64,000 nucleotides of DNA, taken from contig JBBQUT010000006.1 of NCBI GenBank assembly GCA_038212215.1, positions 109,230 to 173,229 of the forward strand. The letters are read 5' to 3'. The notes beneath the pieces were generated by a model, which saw only the letters and a list, made by a program, of their open reading frames with translations, did no database searches and was not told the origin of the DNA. This document shows, piece by piece, positions 31,974 to 40,590 of the stretch. The stretch comes from JALZAI01 sp038212215 (GTDB lineage Bacteria; Actinomycetota; Actinomycetes; Mycobacteriales; Jatrophihabitantaceae). A program made the translations under genes and the position numbers. The first letter of the stretch is position 1, and every line of letters begins with the position of its first letter.

Positions 31974-32955
31974 CGTCGAGAACGTCCACAAGCCGCCTCC
32001 GGCGAGTAACCGGGGTGGCGGGAGCGCGTCCGACGCGGAGCAACAGGTGCGGATGCATACCCAGGCGCAACTCCTGCACCAGTTCGGCGTGCGTCTGCGG
32101 TACCTCGATCACCTGGGTAAGCGGGCTGGCCGCGTATCCGAGTGCGGTGAGTTCCAGCAGCACCCGTTCCAGCGCCTCGCCCGCACGGGCCCAGGCAGCC
32201 GAACTGTCGGATGTCGTGCCGAGCAACAGCAAGCACTGATTCATCGAGGAGTGCGTGTGTGAGGGCAGCCAGCCGATGCCGCGTGTATCGAAATCTCGCA
32301 TCGGCAGATCGTCTTCCGCAAGCCCGTTCACATGCGGGACCGCGAACGCCGGCACCCCGTCGGGACGGCGCAGGTCATCCGTGGTCCAGGCGCGTAGCTC
32401 CGCCCGATACGCCGGGTCGGTGTTTTCGACCCGGTCGGCGAGCTGGCTCAGGCGGGCGAGCGTCCGCCGGTCGTCCGGCCGGGTCACGGGCACGAGATCG
32501 GCGCCCTCAGCTCGGGCGGCTAGTACCAGCAGGTCGACGACGTCCTGCGGCACCGGTGCTGTTTCGTCGAATCGACGCCGATTGGTGCGCCGCTCGGCGA
32601 TGCTGGGTTCGAGGTGTCCCAGACGCTCGTCCACGTCCGCGCCCGCACGGACCTCGAGACGCGCCACTACATCAGGGTGCGCGCCGTCCGGGAACCGATC
32701 GATGCTTACCGCCAGTCCGGCGGCGGCTAGCGCAACCCGCGCGTTGAGTACCGCACACCCGCAGCTGATGAGCAGTTGACGTCCACGCCGGTCGAGCACC
32801 AAGAGCTGGCGTCGCCAGTCCGCGACGACGTCCACCGACGAAGGGCGTAGCACAAGCCGCCACGGCTGGGTGTTGTGAACCGACGGCGCGCGGGTTGCTG
32901 CCACGACGGTCCGCCGCAGCGCCGCGGCTAGGTCAGCGTCGGTCACCGAGGTCAT
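31963..32955 (-). CDS. Acg-family nitroreductase-like protein (leftward copy)
   Basis: A 330-residue protein of the Acg/Rv3131 type in the nitroreductase superfamily. The N-terminal TRAPSVHNTQPWRL motif, LLISCGCAVLNARVALAAAG and RRTNRRRFDETAPVPQDVV are typical. The C-terminal half repeats the fold (GIGWLPSHTHSSMNQCLLLLG, LERVLLELTALGYAASPLTQVIEVPQ, LLLRVGRAP). In mycobacteria these proteins are strongly induced by hypoxia through DosR and are proposed to sequester FMN. It is divergent from a paralogue at 33137 with a DosR-like box between them, and is followed by the DosS-like kinase. Confidence 0.88.
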   Translation of the reverse strand: MTSVTDADLAAALRRTVVAATRAPSVHNTQPWRLVLRPSSVDVVADWRRQLLVLDRRGRQLLISCGCAVLNARVALAAAGLAVSIDRFPDGAHPDVVARLEVRAGADVDERLGHLEPSIAERRTNRRRFDETAPVPQDVVDLLVLAARAEGADLVPVTRPDDRRTLARLSQLADRVENTDPAYRAELRAWTTDDLRRPDGVPAFAVPHVNGLAEDDLPMRDFDTRGIGWLPSHTHSSMNQCLLLLGTTSDSSAAWARAGEALERVLLELTALGYAASPLTQVIEVPQTHAELVQELRLGMHPHLLLRVGRAPATPVTRRRRLVDVLDDVR

Positions 32956-33024
32956 TGTTCGCCGTCCTCTCCTTCGGATCTGCGCGGTTGCTCCGACTCT
33001 TGCCCGCGGCACCGGTGCAGGACA

Positions 33025-33038
33025 GGGACAAAGGTCAC
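33025..33038. promoter_or_regulatory. DosR-box-like dyad between divergent Acg genes
   Basis: GGGACAAAGGTCAC matches the DosR core GGGAC-N4-GTCCC at nine of ten defined positions. It lies 70 bp from the leftward Acg gene and 99 bp from the rightward one. A weaker second copy, GGGACCATTGCCTC, is at 33087-33100. Confidence 0.5.
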
Positions 33039-33136
33039 GTTCGAAAATCGGCCACAGGCCGGTGCGCGCGCGTAGGCCGAAAGACCGGGACCATTGCCTC
33101 TCGTGCGTGGCGGCCAGGGACCGACACGCTGAGAGC

Positions 33137-34186
33137 ATGTCGAGCGTCACCAATGGCGAACTGGGACGGCGCCTGCGGCGAGCCGTTGCCTGCGCCGTGC
33201 GAGCCCCGTCCGTCCATAACACCCAGCCGTGGACGTTCGCCATGGCCCCCGGGCGGCTGACCCTGCACGCCGATCGGCGGCGGCAGCTGACCATTCTCGA
33301 TCCGACAACGCGGCAATTGCTCATCAGCTGCGGCTGCGCGCTGTTCAACGCCCGGGTCTCGCTCGCGGCATCCGGCCTGGCCGTACGGGTCGAAAGATTC
33401 CCGAACGACCATGCGGACGTCCTCGCGACGCTGACAGTCGACGGACCGGACGCACCGGATGTGGATCCAGCTCTGGCCGCGCTGGATCCGCTGATCAACC
33501 TGCGGCACACGAACCGTCGGCAGTTCGCCGACGAACCGGTGCCGGCGGAACTGGTGGACACGCTCGTCCGCGCGGCGAGCGCGGAAGGGGCGTACCTGCA
33601 CGAGATCGTGGACGAGCAGCACCGCGACGTCGTTGCGTTGCTGAGCCAGCGGGCGGACGCGCTGCAGAATGCGGATCCCGCTTATCGCGCCGAGTTGCGC
33701 GCGTGGACGACCGATGACCCGTCGCGACGCGACGGCGTGCCGGCACTCGCCGTCCCGCATGTCGCAGGCGGATCGGGCGACGAGATCCCGATACGCGACT
33801 TCGACAGCCGCGGTACCGGTTGGCTGCCCACCAAGACTCGCTCGTCGCGTAAGCAGTGCATGGTGCTCCTCGCGACCGAGGCCGACGACGCAGCTTCGTG
33901 GCTGCGCGCCGGGGAGGCACTCGAGCGGGTGCTCCTGGAAATCGCGCGCCACGGCTTCACCGCGGGCCCGCTGACGCAGGTCGTCGAGGTTGCCTCGGCG
34001 CGGGCAGCACTGCGCCGCGAGTTGTCACTGACGACGTACCCGCTCGTCCTGTTACGCATCGGACGGGCCGCAGTGACCCCCGGGACGTCCCGTCGCGACA
34101 TCGCCGATGTCCTGACCGAAGAAACGGCCGACGCGCCCGGCGGTCGGTCCGGGGTCGCCACCGCCGAAGGCGGGACCTCATCATGA
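33137..34186 (+). CDS. Acg-family nitroreductase-like protein (rightward copy)
   Basis: A 349-residue paralogue of the divergent protein. It has VRAPSVHNTQPWTFAMAPG, LLISCGCALFNARVSLAASG, INLRHTNRRQFADEPVPAELV, RGTGWLPTKTRSSRKQCMVLL and ALERVLLEIARHGFTAGPLTQVVEV. Start at 33137 (MSSVTNGELG) matches the start of homology with the other copy. It overlaps the universal stress protein gene by four bases, giving an acg-usp operon like that of DosR-controlled loci. The two copies differ widely, so the duplication is old. Confidence 0.88.
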   Translation: MSSVTNGELGRRLRRAVACAVRAPSVHNTQPWTFAMAPGRLTLHADRRRQLTILDPTTRQLLISCGCALFNARVSLAASGLAVRVERFPNDHADVLATLTVDGPDAPDVDPALAALDPLINLRHTNRRQFADEPVPAELVDTLVRAASAEGAYLHEIVDEQHRDVVALLSQRADALQNADPAYRAELRAWTTDDPSRRDGVPALAVPHVAGGSGDEIPIRDFDSRGTGWLPTKTRSSRKQCMVLLATEADDAASWLRAGEALERVLLEIARHGFTAGPLTQVVEVASARAALRRELSLTTYPLVLLRIGRAAVTPGTSRRDIADVLTEETADAPGGRSGVATAEGGTSS

Positions 34187-35103
34187 CCACAACCGACGCA
34201 CCCGACAGCCAGGCCGACCCTGCTGGCACGCCCAGCGCCGCCCGCCCGGTGATCGTCGGGGTCGACGACTCGGCCGGGAGCGAGGCCGCGGTGCGCTGGG
34301 CCGCCCGCGAGGCGGCACTGCTCGGTGTTGCCCTACATGTCGTGCGCGCCTACACATGGGCGTTGCAGTATCCCTGGGCGAGCCCGACCGACCGACACAT
34401 CGAAGCAAATCTGCAACGGGTCTCGGAAAAGATCACCCGGCACGCGATGGATCAGGCCCGCACCTGCGCACCCGATCTTGAGATCCGGCACACAGTTGTC
34501 GAGGCACAGGCGCCGAACTACCTCGAGCAACTCGCCGACTCTGCGGCGATGATCGTCGTTGGCTCGCATCACCTCGGCCTCCTGGGCCGCGCAACCCTAG
34601 GTTCGGTGTCGGCCGCAGTCGCTGCCCGGGCGAGCTGCCCGGTGATAGTGGTCTGCGGACCCGCCGGAGCCAATGCCGAACTTCCCAAGGTGGTCGTGGG
34701 TCTCGATCCCATCCACGGCGCGCAAGAGGTCCTGAGCTTCGCCTTCGAGTACGCGGCACGACACGACCTGCCATTGCAACCGGTCATGTGCTGGCACCCG
34801 GACGGCTTGGCGCGCGCGCAATGGCGGGCGCAGCCCCGCCCGCCGGAGCGGGCTTACCTATGGTTGTCGCAGGCACTCGCCGGATGGCAGGAGCGCTACC
34901 CCACGGTCTCCGCCGATGCCGTGATCGAGCTCGACCATCCCGTGGCCGCGCTGGTTTCCGCCTCCACCGCGCAGGATCTGCTCATCGTCGGCAGGCACGG
35001 GAATCGCGCCCACTTCGGCTCGTTCCTAGGCTCAGTCAGCCAGGGCGTCCTGCATCACGCCAGTTGCCCCGTCGCCGTCGTTCCCATCGACACCGCGGAC
35101 TGA
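34183..35103 (+). CDS. Tandem universal stress protein
   Basis: A 306-residue protein of two UspA domains. The first begins PVIVGVDDSAGSEAAVRWAAREAALLGVALHVVRAY and ends with MIVVGSHHLGLLGRATLGSVSAAVAARASCPVIVV. The second begins PKVVVGLDPIHGAQEVLSFAFEYAARHDLPLQPV and ends with LLIVGRHGNRAHFGSFLGSVSQGVLHHASCPVAVV. The G-2X-G-9X-G(S/T) ATP-binding pattern is present in both. Two-domain Usp proteins of this size (for example Rv2623) are DosR-regulon members. It is translationally coupled to the upstream Acg gene (ATGA). Confidence 0.92.
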   Translation: MTTTDAPDSQADPAGTPSAARPVIVGVDDSAGSEAAVRWAAREAALLGVALHVVRAYTWALQYPWASPTDRHIEANLQRVSEKITRHAMDQARTCAPDLEIRHTVVEAQAPNYLEQLADSAAMIVVGSHHLGLLGRATLGSVSAAVAARASCPVIVVCGPAGANAELPKVVVGLDPIHGAQEVLSFAFEYAARHDLPLQPVMCWHPDGLARAQWRAQPRPPERAYLWLSQALAGWQERYPTVSADAVIELDHPVAALVSASTAQDLLIVGRHGNRAHFGSFLGSVSQGVLHHASCPVAVVPIDTAD

Positions 35104-35489
35104 CGCCACCGGCGCCGCAGGTCGCAATGCTGCCCTCGTTGCAGGCTGACGCTTCGCTAAGCGGGTAGAACGCCGACATAGGCGGCCGCCGAGTGGGCGG
35201 CCGCCCGGTTCAGGGCGGTGCCGCCGACCCCCTCCCGAGGTGTGCCTGCGGACCCGACCGCCGGGCAGAAGTCCCGGCACCTGTAGATATTGCCGCTCGC
35301 AACCATCGACCGGTAAAGTCCTCTGGCCCGACTGCGTGAGACCTTCGACCCTGCTCGTGCCGAACCGCGAGAGCCACACAACGCTGCCACTACGACCGTC
35401 GCATGCGACCCCACGCGATCTCCTCCGTGGGCGCAGCGGTGGACAACTCACTGTCGATCAACTCTTGATGACATCCCAGGCTTGCCGCG
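35104..35489. other. 386-bp gap without a supportable gene
   Basis: No frame here encodes anything recognisable. It holds two GGCGGCCGCC blocks separated by 5 nt (35181-35205), able to form a strong hairpin that may end the acg-usp transcript. A DosR-box-like GGGAC-TTCT-GCCCG lies on the minus strand (35262-35275) with no obvious adjacent target start. Confidence 0.5.
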
Positions 35490-36209
35490 TCAGTACGGCG
35501 GCCACACCCGCGGGGACGGGATGTCCTTGGTGAGGTAGGTCAGCTTGTCCTCGACGTCGATGACTCCGGGAATCTGGGCGACCTGATCCGCGAATTGGCG
35601 GGCCACCAGGCGGCTTTCCAACTGTCCGGTCAGCGTTACCACGCCTTCGCAGACCTCCACGCGAATCCCCAGCGGGTCGAGGAGCATGCCGTCAGCGGCG
35701 ACGCCGCGCTCGATGTCGCGCTGGATGTCGGCGTCGTCGCGAAGAAACACTTTGATGAGATCGGTGTTGGTGACGATGCCCACGAGTATCCCGTCGTCGT
35801 CCACGACCGGGAGGTAACGCACCCGGTAGTGCGCCGCCTTGCGCGCAGCGTCGCGAATGGACGTTTGCGGCGTCGTGCTGATCGCCGGCGCCGTCATCAA
35901 ATCGCGCGCGATCGATGCGTGTGCCTTGCGTCGGACGTCGCCGCGTACCGACAGTCGATGCCCACGTGGCACCACGGCGCCGGTCTGCGCAACGCGGGCA
36001 AGCAAGTCCGAGCCGGTGATGACGCCGACGACGCATCGTTCACCGTCAATAACCGGGACGACGGGAATCTTGTTGCGCGTCAACGCATCCGCAATCTCCT
36101 TGAACACCGCGTCCTCGTGTGCGCACACGACCGCGCTGGTCATGACATCACCGACGAGGCGGGCGGGGACTGGCGTTGTGGTGCCGTTCTCGTGCGCGGC
36201 TGTCGTCAT
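35490..36209 (-). CDS. CBS-pair protein with C-terminal BON domain
   Basis: A 239-residue protein. CBS 1 is ARLVGDVMTSAVVCAHEDAVFKEIADALTRNKIPVVPV and CBS 2 is ARDLMTAPAISTTPQTSIRDAARKAAHYRVRYLPVVDDDGILVGIVTNTDLIKVFL. A complete BON domain ends the protein (RGVAADGMLLDPLGIRVEVCEGVVTLTGQLESRLVARQFADQVAQIPGVIDVEDKLTYL). This CBS-BON layout is common in actinobacterial stress regulons. A GGGTCAAAAGACAC sequence resembling a DosR box lies 67 bp upstream, within the 3' end of the preceding small ORF. Confidence 0.88.
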   Translation of the reverse strand: MTTAAHENGTTTPVPARLVGDVMTSAVVCAHEDAVFKEIADALTRNKIPVVPVIDGERCVVGVITGSDLLARVAQTGAVVPRGHRLSVRGDVRRKAHASIARDLMTAPAISTTPQTSIRDAARKAAHYRVRYLPVVDDDGILVGIVTNTDLIKVFLRDDADIQRDIERGVAADGMLLDPLGIRVEVCEGVVTLTGQLESRLVARQFADQVAQIPGVIDVEDKLTYLTKDIPSPRVWPPY

Positions 36210-36259
36210 GGTTGGCTCCGATCCCGATGTCGTGCGGGCGTCTCCACCATGACTGGTTG

Positions 36260-36676
36260 TCAGGTTGCCGCGCAGGGGTCAAAAGACACCTTCTTGTCTT
36301 GCCGACTGCCTTCGCCCCCCGTCAACCTGCTCGCCGCGTCAGCGACTGCGCTTTCACACACGCGGATCCCGTCGCTGCGAACGCAACGGTTGATCTCATC
36401 GATCATTTCCCGGACGTTGGCGAGTGCGGCGCCACCTCGTTCGGCAAGGTCCAGCACCACCAGCGTGCCGTGGGGCGCTTGCCAGGCACTGCCGCCATGG
36501 CGGGTGAACCAGATGCTCGCGGCAAGCGAGTCGATCGACGTCGAGCACCCGCCGGCGCACTCATGCCCGAGCCAGCGCAGCGCGCGGGCCACGGTAAACG
36601 TCGTCCTCGGTGCGCGGCTGGTATCGGTATCAATTGCTGACGGAGCGTTCATGGTGATCCCGGTATGCGCGGTCAC
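36260..36676 (-). CDS. Small hypothetical protein
   Basis: A 138-residue frame (or 130 residues from the ATG at 36652) whose third codon positions are strongly G/C. The translation contains plausible helices (LAERGGAALANVREMIDEINRCVRSDGIRVCESAVADAASRL) and a WLGHECAGGCSTSIDSLAASIWFTRHGG segment with two Cys. I do not recognise the family. It precedes the CBS-BON gene on the same strand with a 50-bp gap. Coding is probable but not certain. Confidence 0.45.
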   Translation of the reverse strand: MTAHTGITMNAPSAIDTDTSRAPRTTFTVARALRWLGHECAGGCSTSIDSLAASIWFTRHGGSAWQAPHGTLVVLDLAERGGAALANVREMIDEINRCVRSDGIRVCESAVADAASRLTGGEGSRQDKKVSFDPCAAT

Positions 36677-36866
36677 CTGTGTGTTCGGCGCTGAGCAGTT
36701 GCTCGGCGAGTTGAGCGGCGGACGGCTGAACTCATCCCGGACTGGCTGAAGTTCTCAGCAGGCCTGACGCTACACTCGCTCAGCTGCCCTGAACACTGGT
36801 CAACGGCACGCAATTTGCACCGATTCGGCAGCTTTTGGAAAATGCGCGCGTCGATGGATGCCGGGA

Positions 36867-37667
36867 TCAGGATTCGAGGTGGCGGGCGCGCGCGCGCCGC
36901 ACTGCTTCGTCCACGATTCGCTGAGCGACGTCGGCGAGCTTTTTGTGTTCGCTCTGGCTCATCGCCCGCAAGCTGGCGAAAGCCTCCGCGGCGGTGCCAC
37001 CTGTCCGTCCGCGCAGCAGACCCACCGCCTGATCGATCACCGGACGGGTCACCAGCGCCGCCTGCAGTTGCACGGTGAGTGCGAGCGCCTGGCTCAAAAT
37101 GTGGGCGTTGTAGACCGCGACCGCTGCGGGTGCCGCGAACATCTCGCCGAGTTCAACGGCGCGCGCATCGAAGACGTCCTTGGCGCGTGCGTAGACGTTG
37201 ATCGCACCGACGAGGTGACCCGGCAGCACAAGCGGCAACGACAGCGCGCTGTGTACGCCGAGCCGGCCGACGCGGGGGCCGAAGCGCGGCCACATCCGCT
37301 CCCCGCCGAGCGAACCGGAACGCACGGTCCGCCGCTCCAAAGCGGCGGTAATGCACGGGCCTTCGTTCACTATCACGTACTGGATCTCATCGATCTCTGC
37401 CACGAACGGATGACTCGCCGCCAATGCCTCGACCCGATTGTCGTCACGGTCCAGGCGCAGCAGCGTGACGCCGGCGCCATCGGCACCGGGGATGGCGCGC
37501 GCTGCGAAAGTCGCCACCCTGCCGAGCACGTCTTGGAGCCCCAGACTTCCGGCGACCAGACCGGCAAGTCCGGCGAGACTGTCCTGTAGGTCAGCCTCGT
37601 CGGCAGTCTCCTGGTCGAGGCTGACCGTGGGGACCGCGCGGTCTGCGCTGTGCGGGAACTCAGTCAT
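36867..37667 (-). CDS. GAF-ANTAR RNA-binding antiterminator
   Basis: A 266-residue protein. A GAF domain spans about residues 35-175 (LGRVATFAARAIPGADGAGVTLLR, VNEGPCITAALERRTVRSGSL, LPLVLPGHLVGAINVYA). A C-terminal ANTAR domain follows (LQAALVTRPVIDQAVGLLRGRTGGTAAEAFASLRAMSQSEHKKLADVAQRIV). ANTAR proteins bind paired hairpins in nascent RNA and prevent termination. GAF-ANTAR proteins are frequent stress regulators in actinomycetes. Start 37667 (MTEFPHSADR) is chosen; the frame is open upstream to 37859 but that part looks non-conserved. The target transcript is unknown. Confidence 0.88.
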   Translation of the reverse strand: MTEFPHSADRAVPTVSLDQETADEADLQDSLAGLAGLVAGSLGLQDVLGRVATFAARAIPGADGAGVTLLRLDRDDNRVEALAASHPFVAEIDEIQYVIVNEGPCITAALERRTVRSGSLGGERMWPRFGPRVGRLGVHSALSLPLVLPGHLVGAINVYARAKDVFDARAVELGEMFAAPAAVAVYNAHILSQALALTVQLQAALVTRPVIDQAVGLLRGRTGGTAAEAFASLRAMSQSEHKKLADVAQRIVDEAVRRARARHLES

Positions 37668-37975
37668 CGACGATCCTTGCGTTGCGAAGCTGGTTCGCAG
37701 TGCCGACACCCGGCTGACTGGTGTGCCGGTCGCGCGAACCTCACGATGGCAGGTCGTTGTCACTATAGCCGCGACGATCGCGACCGGAGCCACGGTAGGC
37801 GTCGAGGGCGGAGCGGCGCGCGACGGCCCGGCCGCATCGGATGAATTCTTATCCGCCATCCGGTGAACGCGATCGCAGCCGAATACTTACCGGTGCACAC
37901 GCGGCACACAATGAGGTGCCTGGTGCGGAACCGGGCGCGCAACGCCCAAACTGTCGAGGTAGGTCGAGGTAGCCC
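37668..37975. other. 308-bp gap without a supportable gene
   Basis: The GAF-ANTAR frame stays open leftwards of its start for 64 codons but is Thr/Ala/Val-rich without homology. No other gene, RNA or strong hairpin was noticed. Confidence 0.4.
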
Positions 37976-38537
37976 GTGCAACCTCCACGCCCATTTCAGC
38001 CGGTGATTCTTTTTGGCGAGGACGCCACCGCGTCGAGCGAGCGCCGCCCCGTGGTGGTGGTGCACGTGGGCGAGCCGAGTAGCGGCGCCGAATACGTGCA
38101 GCACGTTATGTGGCGCAACCGAGCGGCTCTCGCATGCCGGGGCGTTCACTTGCCCGGTCGGCGCCTCCAGGACCATCACCAGGTAAGCGCACGCAGCGAG
38201 GCTGCTCGCCGGCCTCGAGGCTTCGCGCTACGACGTTGTCGGCGATCCCGCGGACCTGGCCCCGCCAAGGGACGTGGCAGCGGGTCGAAGCGTGAGTGGG
38301 CAGTCCGAGGCGCCGGCGGAGGCGATGCGCGACGCTGCGGTCGCCTGCCTGGTCGCGCTGCTGGAGAACGAATACCGCCCTGACCACGAGAGCGCGGGCC
38401 GTGGGCCGTCGGTCGCCGCGTTGCCACGCCTCAGGCGAACCGCCCGGCGCCTGAGCAACCAGCACCCCGGAATAGCCCGGGTCCGTGGTCTCGCCTACCA
38501 GCTCGGTGAACGCGCGCGATCCCGCGCCGCTTCGTGA
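37976..38537 (+). pseudogene. Decayed sulfotransferase-like gene (ends retained, middle lost)
   Basis: The first frame gives RRPVVVVHVGEPSSGAEYVQHVMWRNRAALACRGVHLPGR. This looks like the N-terminus of actinobacterial sulfotransferase-like proteins (HVG.PK(S/T)G(T/S).YLQ.VLWRNR..L...GV.LPG), with the PAPS-loop Lys and Thr lost. After about 38160 that frame becomes Arg-rich nonsense. Another frame (SRYDVVGDPADLAPP..., then MRDAAVACLVALLENEYRP...HPGIARVRGLAYQLGERAR) resembles the C-terminus of the same family. The total of about 560 nt is roughly half a normal gene, so an internal deletion plus a frameshift is the simplest reading. Confidence 0.5.
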
Positions 38538-38551
38538 GCAGATAACAAATC

Positions 38552-39595
38552 TCAGATCCAACCCTTGCGCCGGAAGGTGACGTACAGCGCCAGCGCGATG
38601 GCGAAGATGAAGCCAAGGCTGAGCACCACACCCGATTCCTTGCCGAATCCGGGGTACGGGACGTTCTGACCGAAGTACCCGGTGATCGCGGTCGGCACCG
38701 CGATGATCGCGGCCCATGCCGTGAGCTTCTTCATCACGTCGTTGAGGCGGGCGTCCTGCATGGAAAGATTAGTTTCAAAGATTGTCGTCACCATGTCGCG
38801 GAGCGATTCGGTCCACTCCGAGGCACGCAACACGTGGTCGTACAGGTCGTCATACCAGGGATCCAGCTCGGTGGGAGCGTGAAAATCCTTGCGGTGGCGC
38901 AGGACAGCGTTGACGACTTCGCGCATGGGTAGCACGATGCGGCGAAGCTCGACGAGGTCCTTGCGCATCCGGTACGTGGCGCGTTGCACCTCACCGGTGA
39001 GCGCGCGCTCGTCGAACAGGTTCCCCTCGAGGTCCTCCATCGCGTCATCGAGAACCTGCACCGCAGTGAAGTGCTCGTCCACGATTTCGTCCAGAAGCCC
39101 GTGTACCAGCGCCCCAATCCCGTACTGCAGTAGGTCGCTGTTGTCGTCCCAACGCCGGACGACCTCGTCGATGTCGAACCCCGGTTCGGCACGCACGGTG
39201 ATCAAGCCACGCGGGAACACGAACGCAGATACCTTCCGAATCTTCAGACTGCCCACCGGCGACGGTGGGGCCGCATCGCGGTTGACTTCCACGGCGTAGA
39301 CCGTGATGAACGTGTGCGTCGAATACCTCGTCGCCTTGGCGCGTTCGCTGCCCGCGATGGCGTCCTCGACCGCGTTGGGGTCCAATGTCAACTCGCCGGC
39401 GAGGGCCTGCAGTCGGGCGTGGTCCGGGTCGCAGATGTCCACCCAGGTCAAGCTGTTCTCTTCGGCGAGGTATTGCGAGATTCGCTCGAAGTCGAAGTCC
39501 TCGGCGACGACCTTGCCGTCGCGCCAGACGCGCCCGCGCACCGACTCCTCGGCCGCGCTCGACAAGTCGAGGGGGCCCGTTTTCTCAACAGCCAT
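38552..39595 (-). CDS. corA: CorA-family magnesium/cobalt channel
   Basis: A 347-residue CorA. It has a long acidic/coiled cytoplasmic domain (LTWVDICDPDHARLQALAGELTLDPNAVEDAI; VEVNRDAAPPSPVGSLKIRKVSAFVFPRGLITVR; MRKDLVELRRIVLPMREVVNAVL). Two C-terminal membrane helices follow (LTAWAAIIAVPTAITGYFGQN; VVLSLGFIFAIALALYVTF) and a basic tail RRKGWI. The selectivity-loop motif, normally YGMN, reads YFGQN here, so Met is replaced by Gln. It mediates Mg2+ (or Co2+/Ni2+) uptake; the substitution could alter ion preference. It sits between a pseudogene and the PRC-DUF2382 gene on the same strand. Confidence 0.87.
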   Translation of the reverse strand: MAVEKTGPLDLSSAAEESVRGRVWRDGKVVAEDFDFERISQYLAEENSLTWVDICDPDHARLQALAGELTLDPNAVEDAIAGSERAKATRYSTHTFITVYAVEVNRDAAPPSPVGSLKIRKVSAFVFPRGLITVRAEPGFDIDEVVRRWDDNSDLLQYGIGALVHGLLDEIVDEHFTAVQVLDDAMEDLEGNLFDERALTGEVQRATYRMRKDLVELRRIVLPMREVVNAVLRHRKDFHAPTELDPWYDDLYDHVLRASEWTESLRDMVTTIFETNLSMQDARLNDVMKKLTAWAAIIAVPTAITGYFGQNVPYPGFGKESGVVLSLGFIFAIALALYVTFRRKGWI

Positions 39596-39726
39596 TCATT
39601 TCCGCCCCTGCGTCGGTGTGCTATCCCAGGCTAGATGCACTTGCACATGACAGGCGAACACGACGCGACGCCGGACGCATGTTCGTCGTCCGGCGCCACG
39701 CCGCGTGTGGTGTTGCCCGAGACCGC

Positions 39727-40590
39727 TCAGCGGGTCTCGGGAGTGTCGATCTTCTCCTTGCGGACCTCCTCAGTGACCGTGTTCTCGTCGGTCACCGTTT
39801 CGGCGCTCATACGCACACGCTCGACCGGGACGGTCTCCTTCTCGACAACCGGCCGCTCGGCGTGCAACTTGATCTCGTGCTCTTCCTCGGTAATGTCACC
39901 GCCGGATAGCGCTTCATCGCGATTGGCGTCGGTGATCGGCTCGCGCTCGATACGGACTTCCTCGCGGGTTACCGGAACTGTCGTAGTCACATTCTCGGTG
40001 ACGACGTACTTACGCAGCCGCGCGCGACCGGTTTCCACCTTCTCGGTGCCGACACGCAATTGCTCTTCGGAGCGCGTCATCGCGTTGTCGGTGTTCGGAC
40101 CTGAGGTGTCGTGACCCTGCGAGGTGCGCTCGTTAGTGGCGTCGATGTCCGCACGGTCACCGTCGAAGTGCTCACGGTTGCCGCCGAAATCCGCGCGGTC
40201 ACCGTCGAAATGCTCGGCCCGTGCGTTCATGTCGTCATCGGACGTGTCAACAGTGCGGGTCTGCTCATCGCCGGCGCCGTAGTAGCCGGCGTAGTGCGCG
40301 TAGAGGGCGTCGTTCTCTGAGTCCTCGAGGTGCCCGTCGGCGTCCAGATTCGGCGCATCCTTGACCATGTCCTTCGACACGGCGAGCCGCAACGAGTCTG
40401 CCTCGATCGATGATCCGCGCAACGGAGCGAAGCTCTGCTTGTTGCCGAACAAGCCGGTGCTCACGGTGACCCACTGCGGCTCGCCGGTGCGGTCGTCAAG
40501 GTAAATCTGCTCGATCTTGCCGATCTTGTTTCCGTCCGGATCGACGGCAGTCCGGCCGATCAGGTCTTGCAGTTGTGCTACGTCGGTCAC
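39727..40590 (-). CDS. PRC-barrel and DUF2382 stress protein
   Basis: A 287-residue protein. An N-terminal PRC barrel (LQDLIGRTAVDPDGNKIGKIEQIYLDDRTGEPQWVTV, residues about 5-75) is followed by a His/Asp/Arg-rich low-complexity linker with three similar units (AEHFDGDRADFGGNREHFDGDRAD). A C-terminal DUF2382 domain ends it (RSEEQLRVGTEKVETGRARLRKYVVTENVTTTVPVTREEVRIEREPI...). The GTG start at 40590 with AAGGA upstream places the PRC domain at the N-terminus. Such proteins accumulate in actinobacteria under stress; the mechanism is unknown. Confidence 0.88.
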   Translation of the reverse strand: MTDVAQLQDLIGRTAVDPDGNKIGKIEQIYLDDRTGEPQWVTVSTGLFGNKQSFAPLRGSSIEADSLRLAVSKDMVKDAPNLDADGHLEDSENDALYAHYAGYYGAGDEQTRTVDTSDDDMNARAEHFDGDRADFGGNREHFDGDRADIDATNERTSQGHDTSGPNTDNAMTRSEEQLRVGTEKVETGRARLRKYVVTENVTTTVPVTREEVRIEREPITDANRDEALSGGDITEEEHEIKLHAERPVVEKETVPVERVRMSAETVTDENTVTEEVRKEKIDTPETR

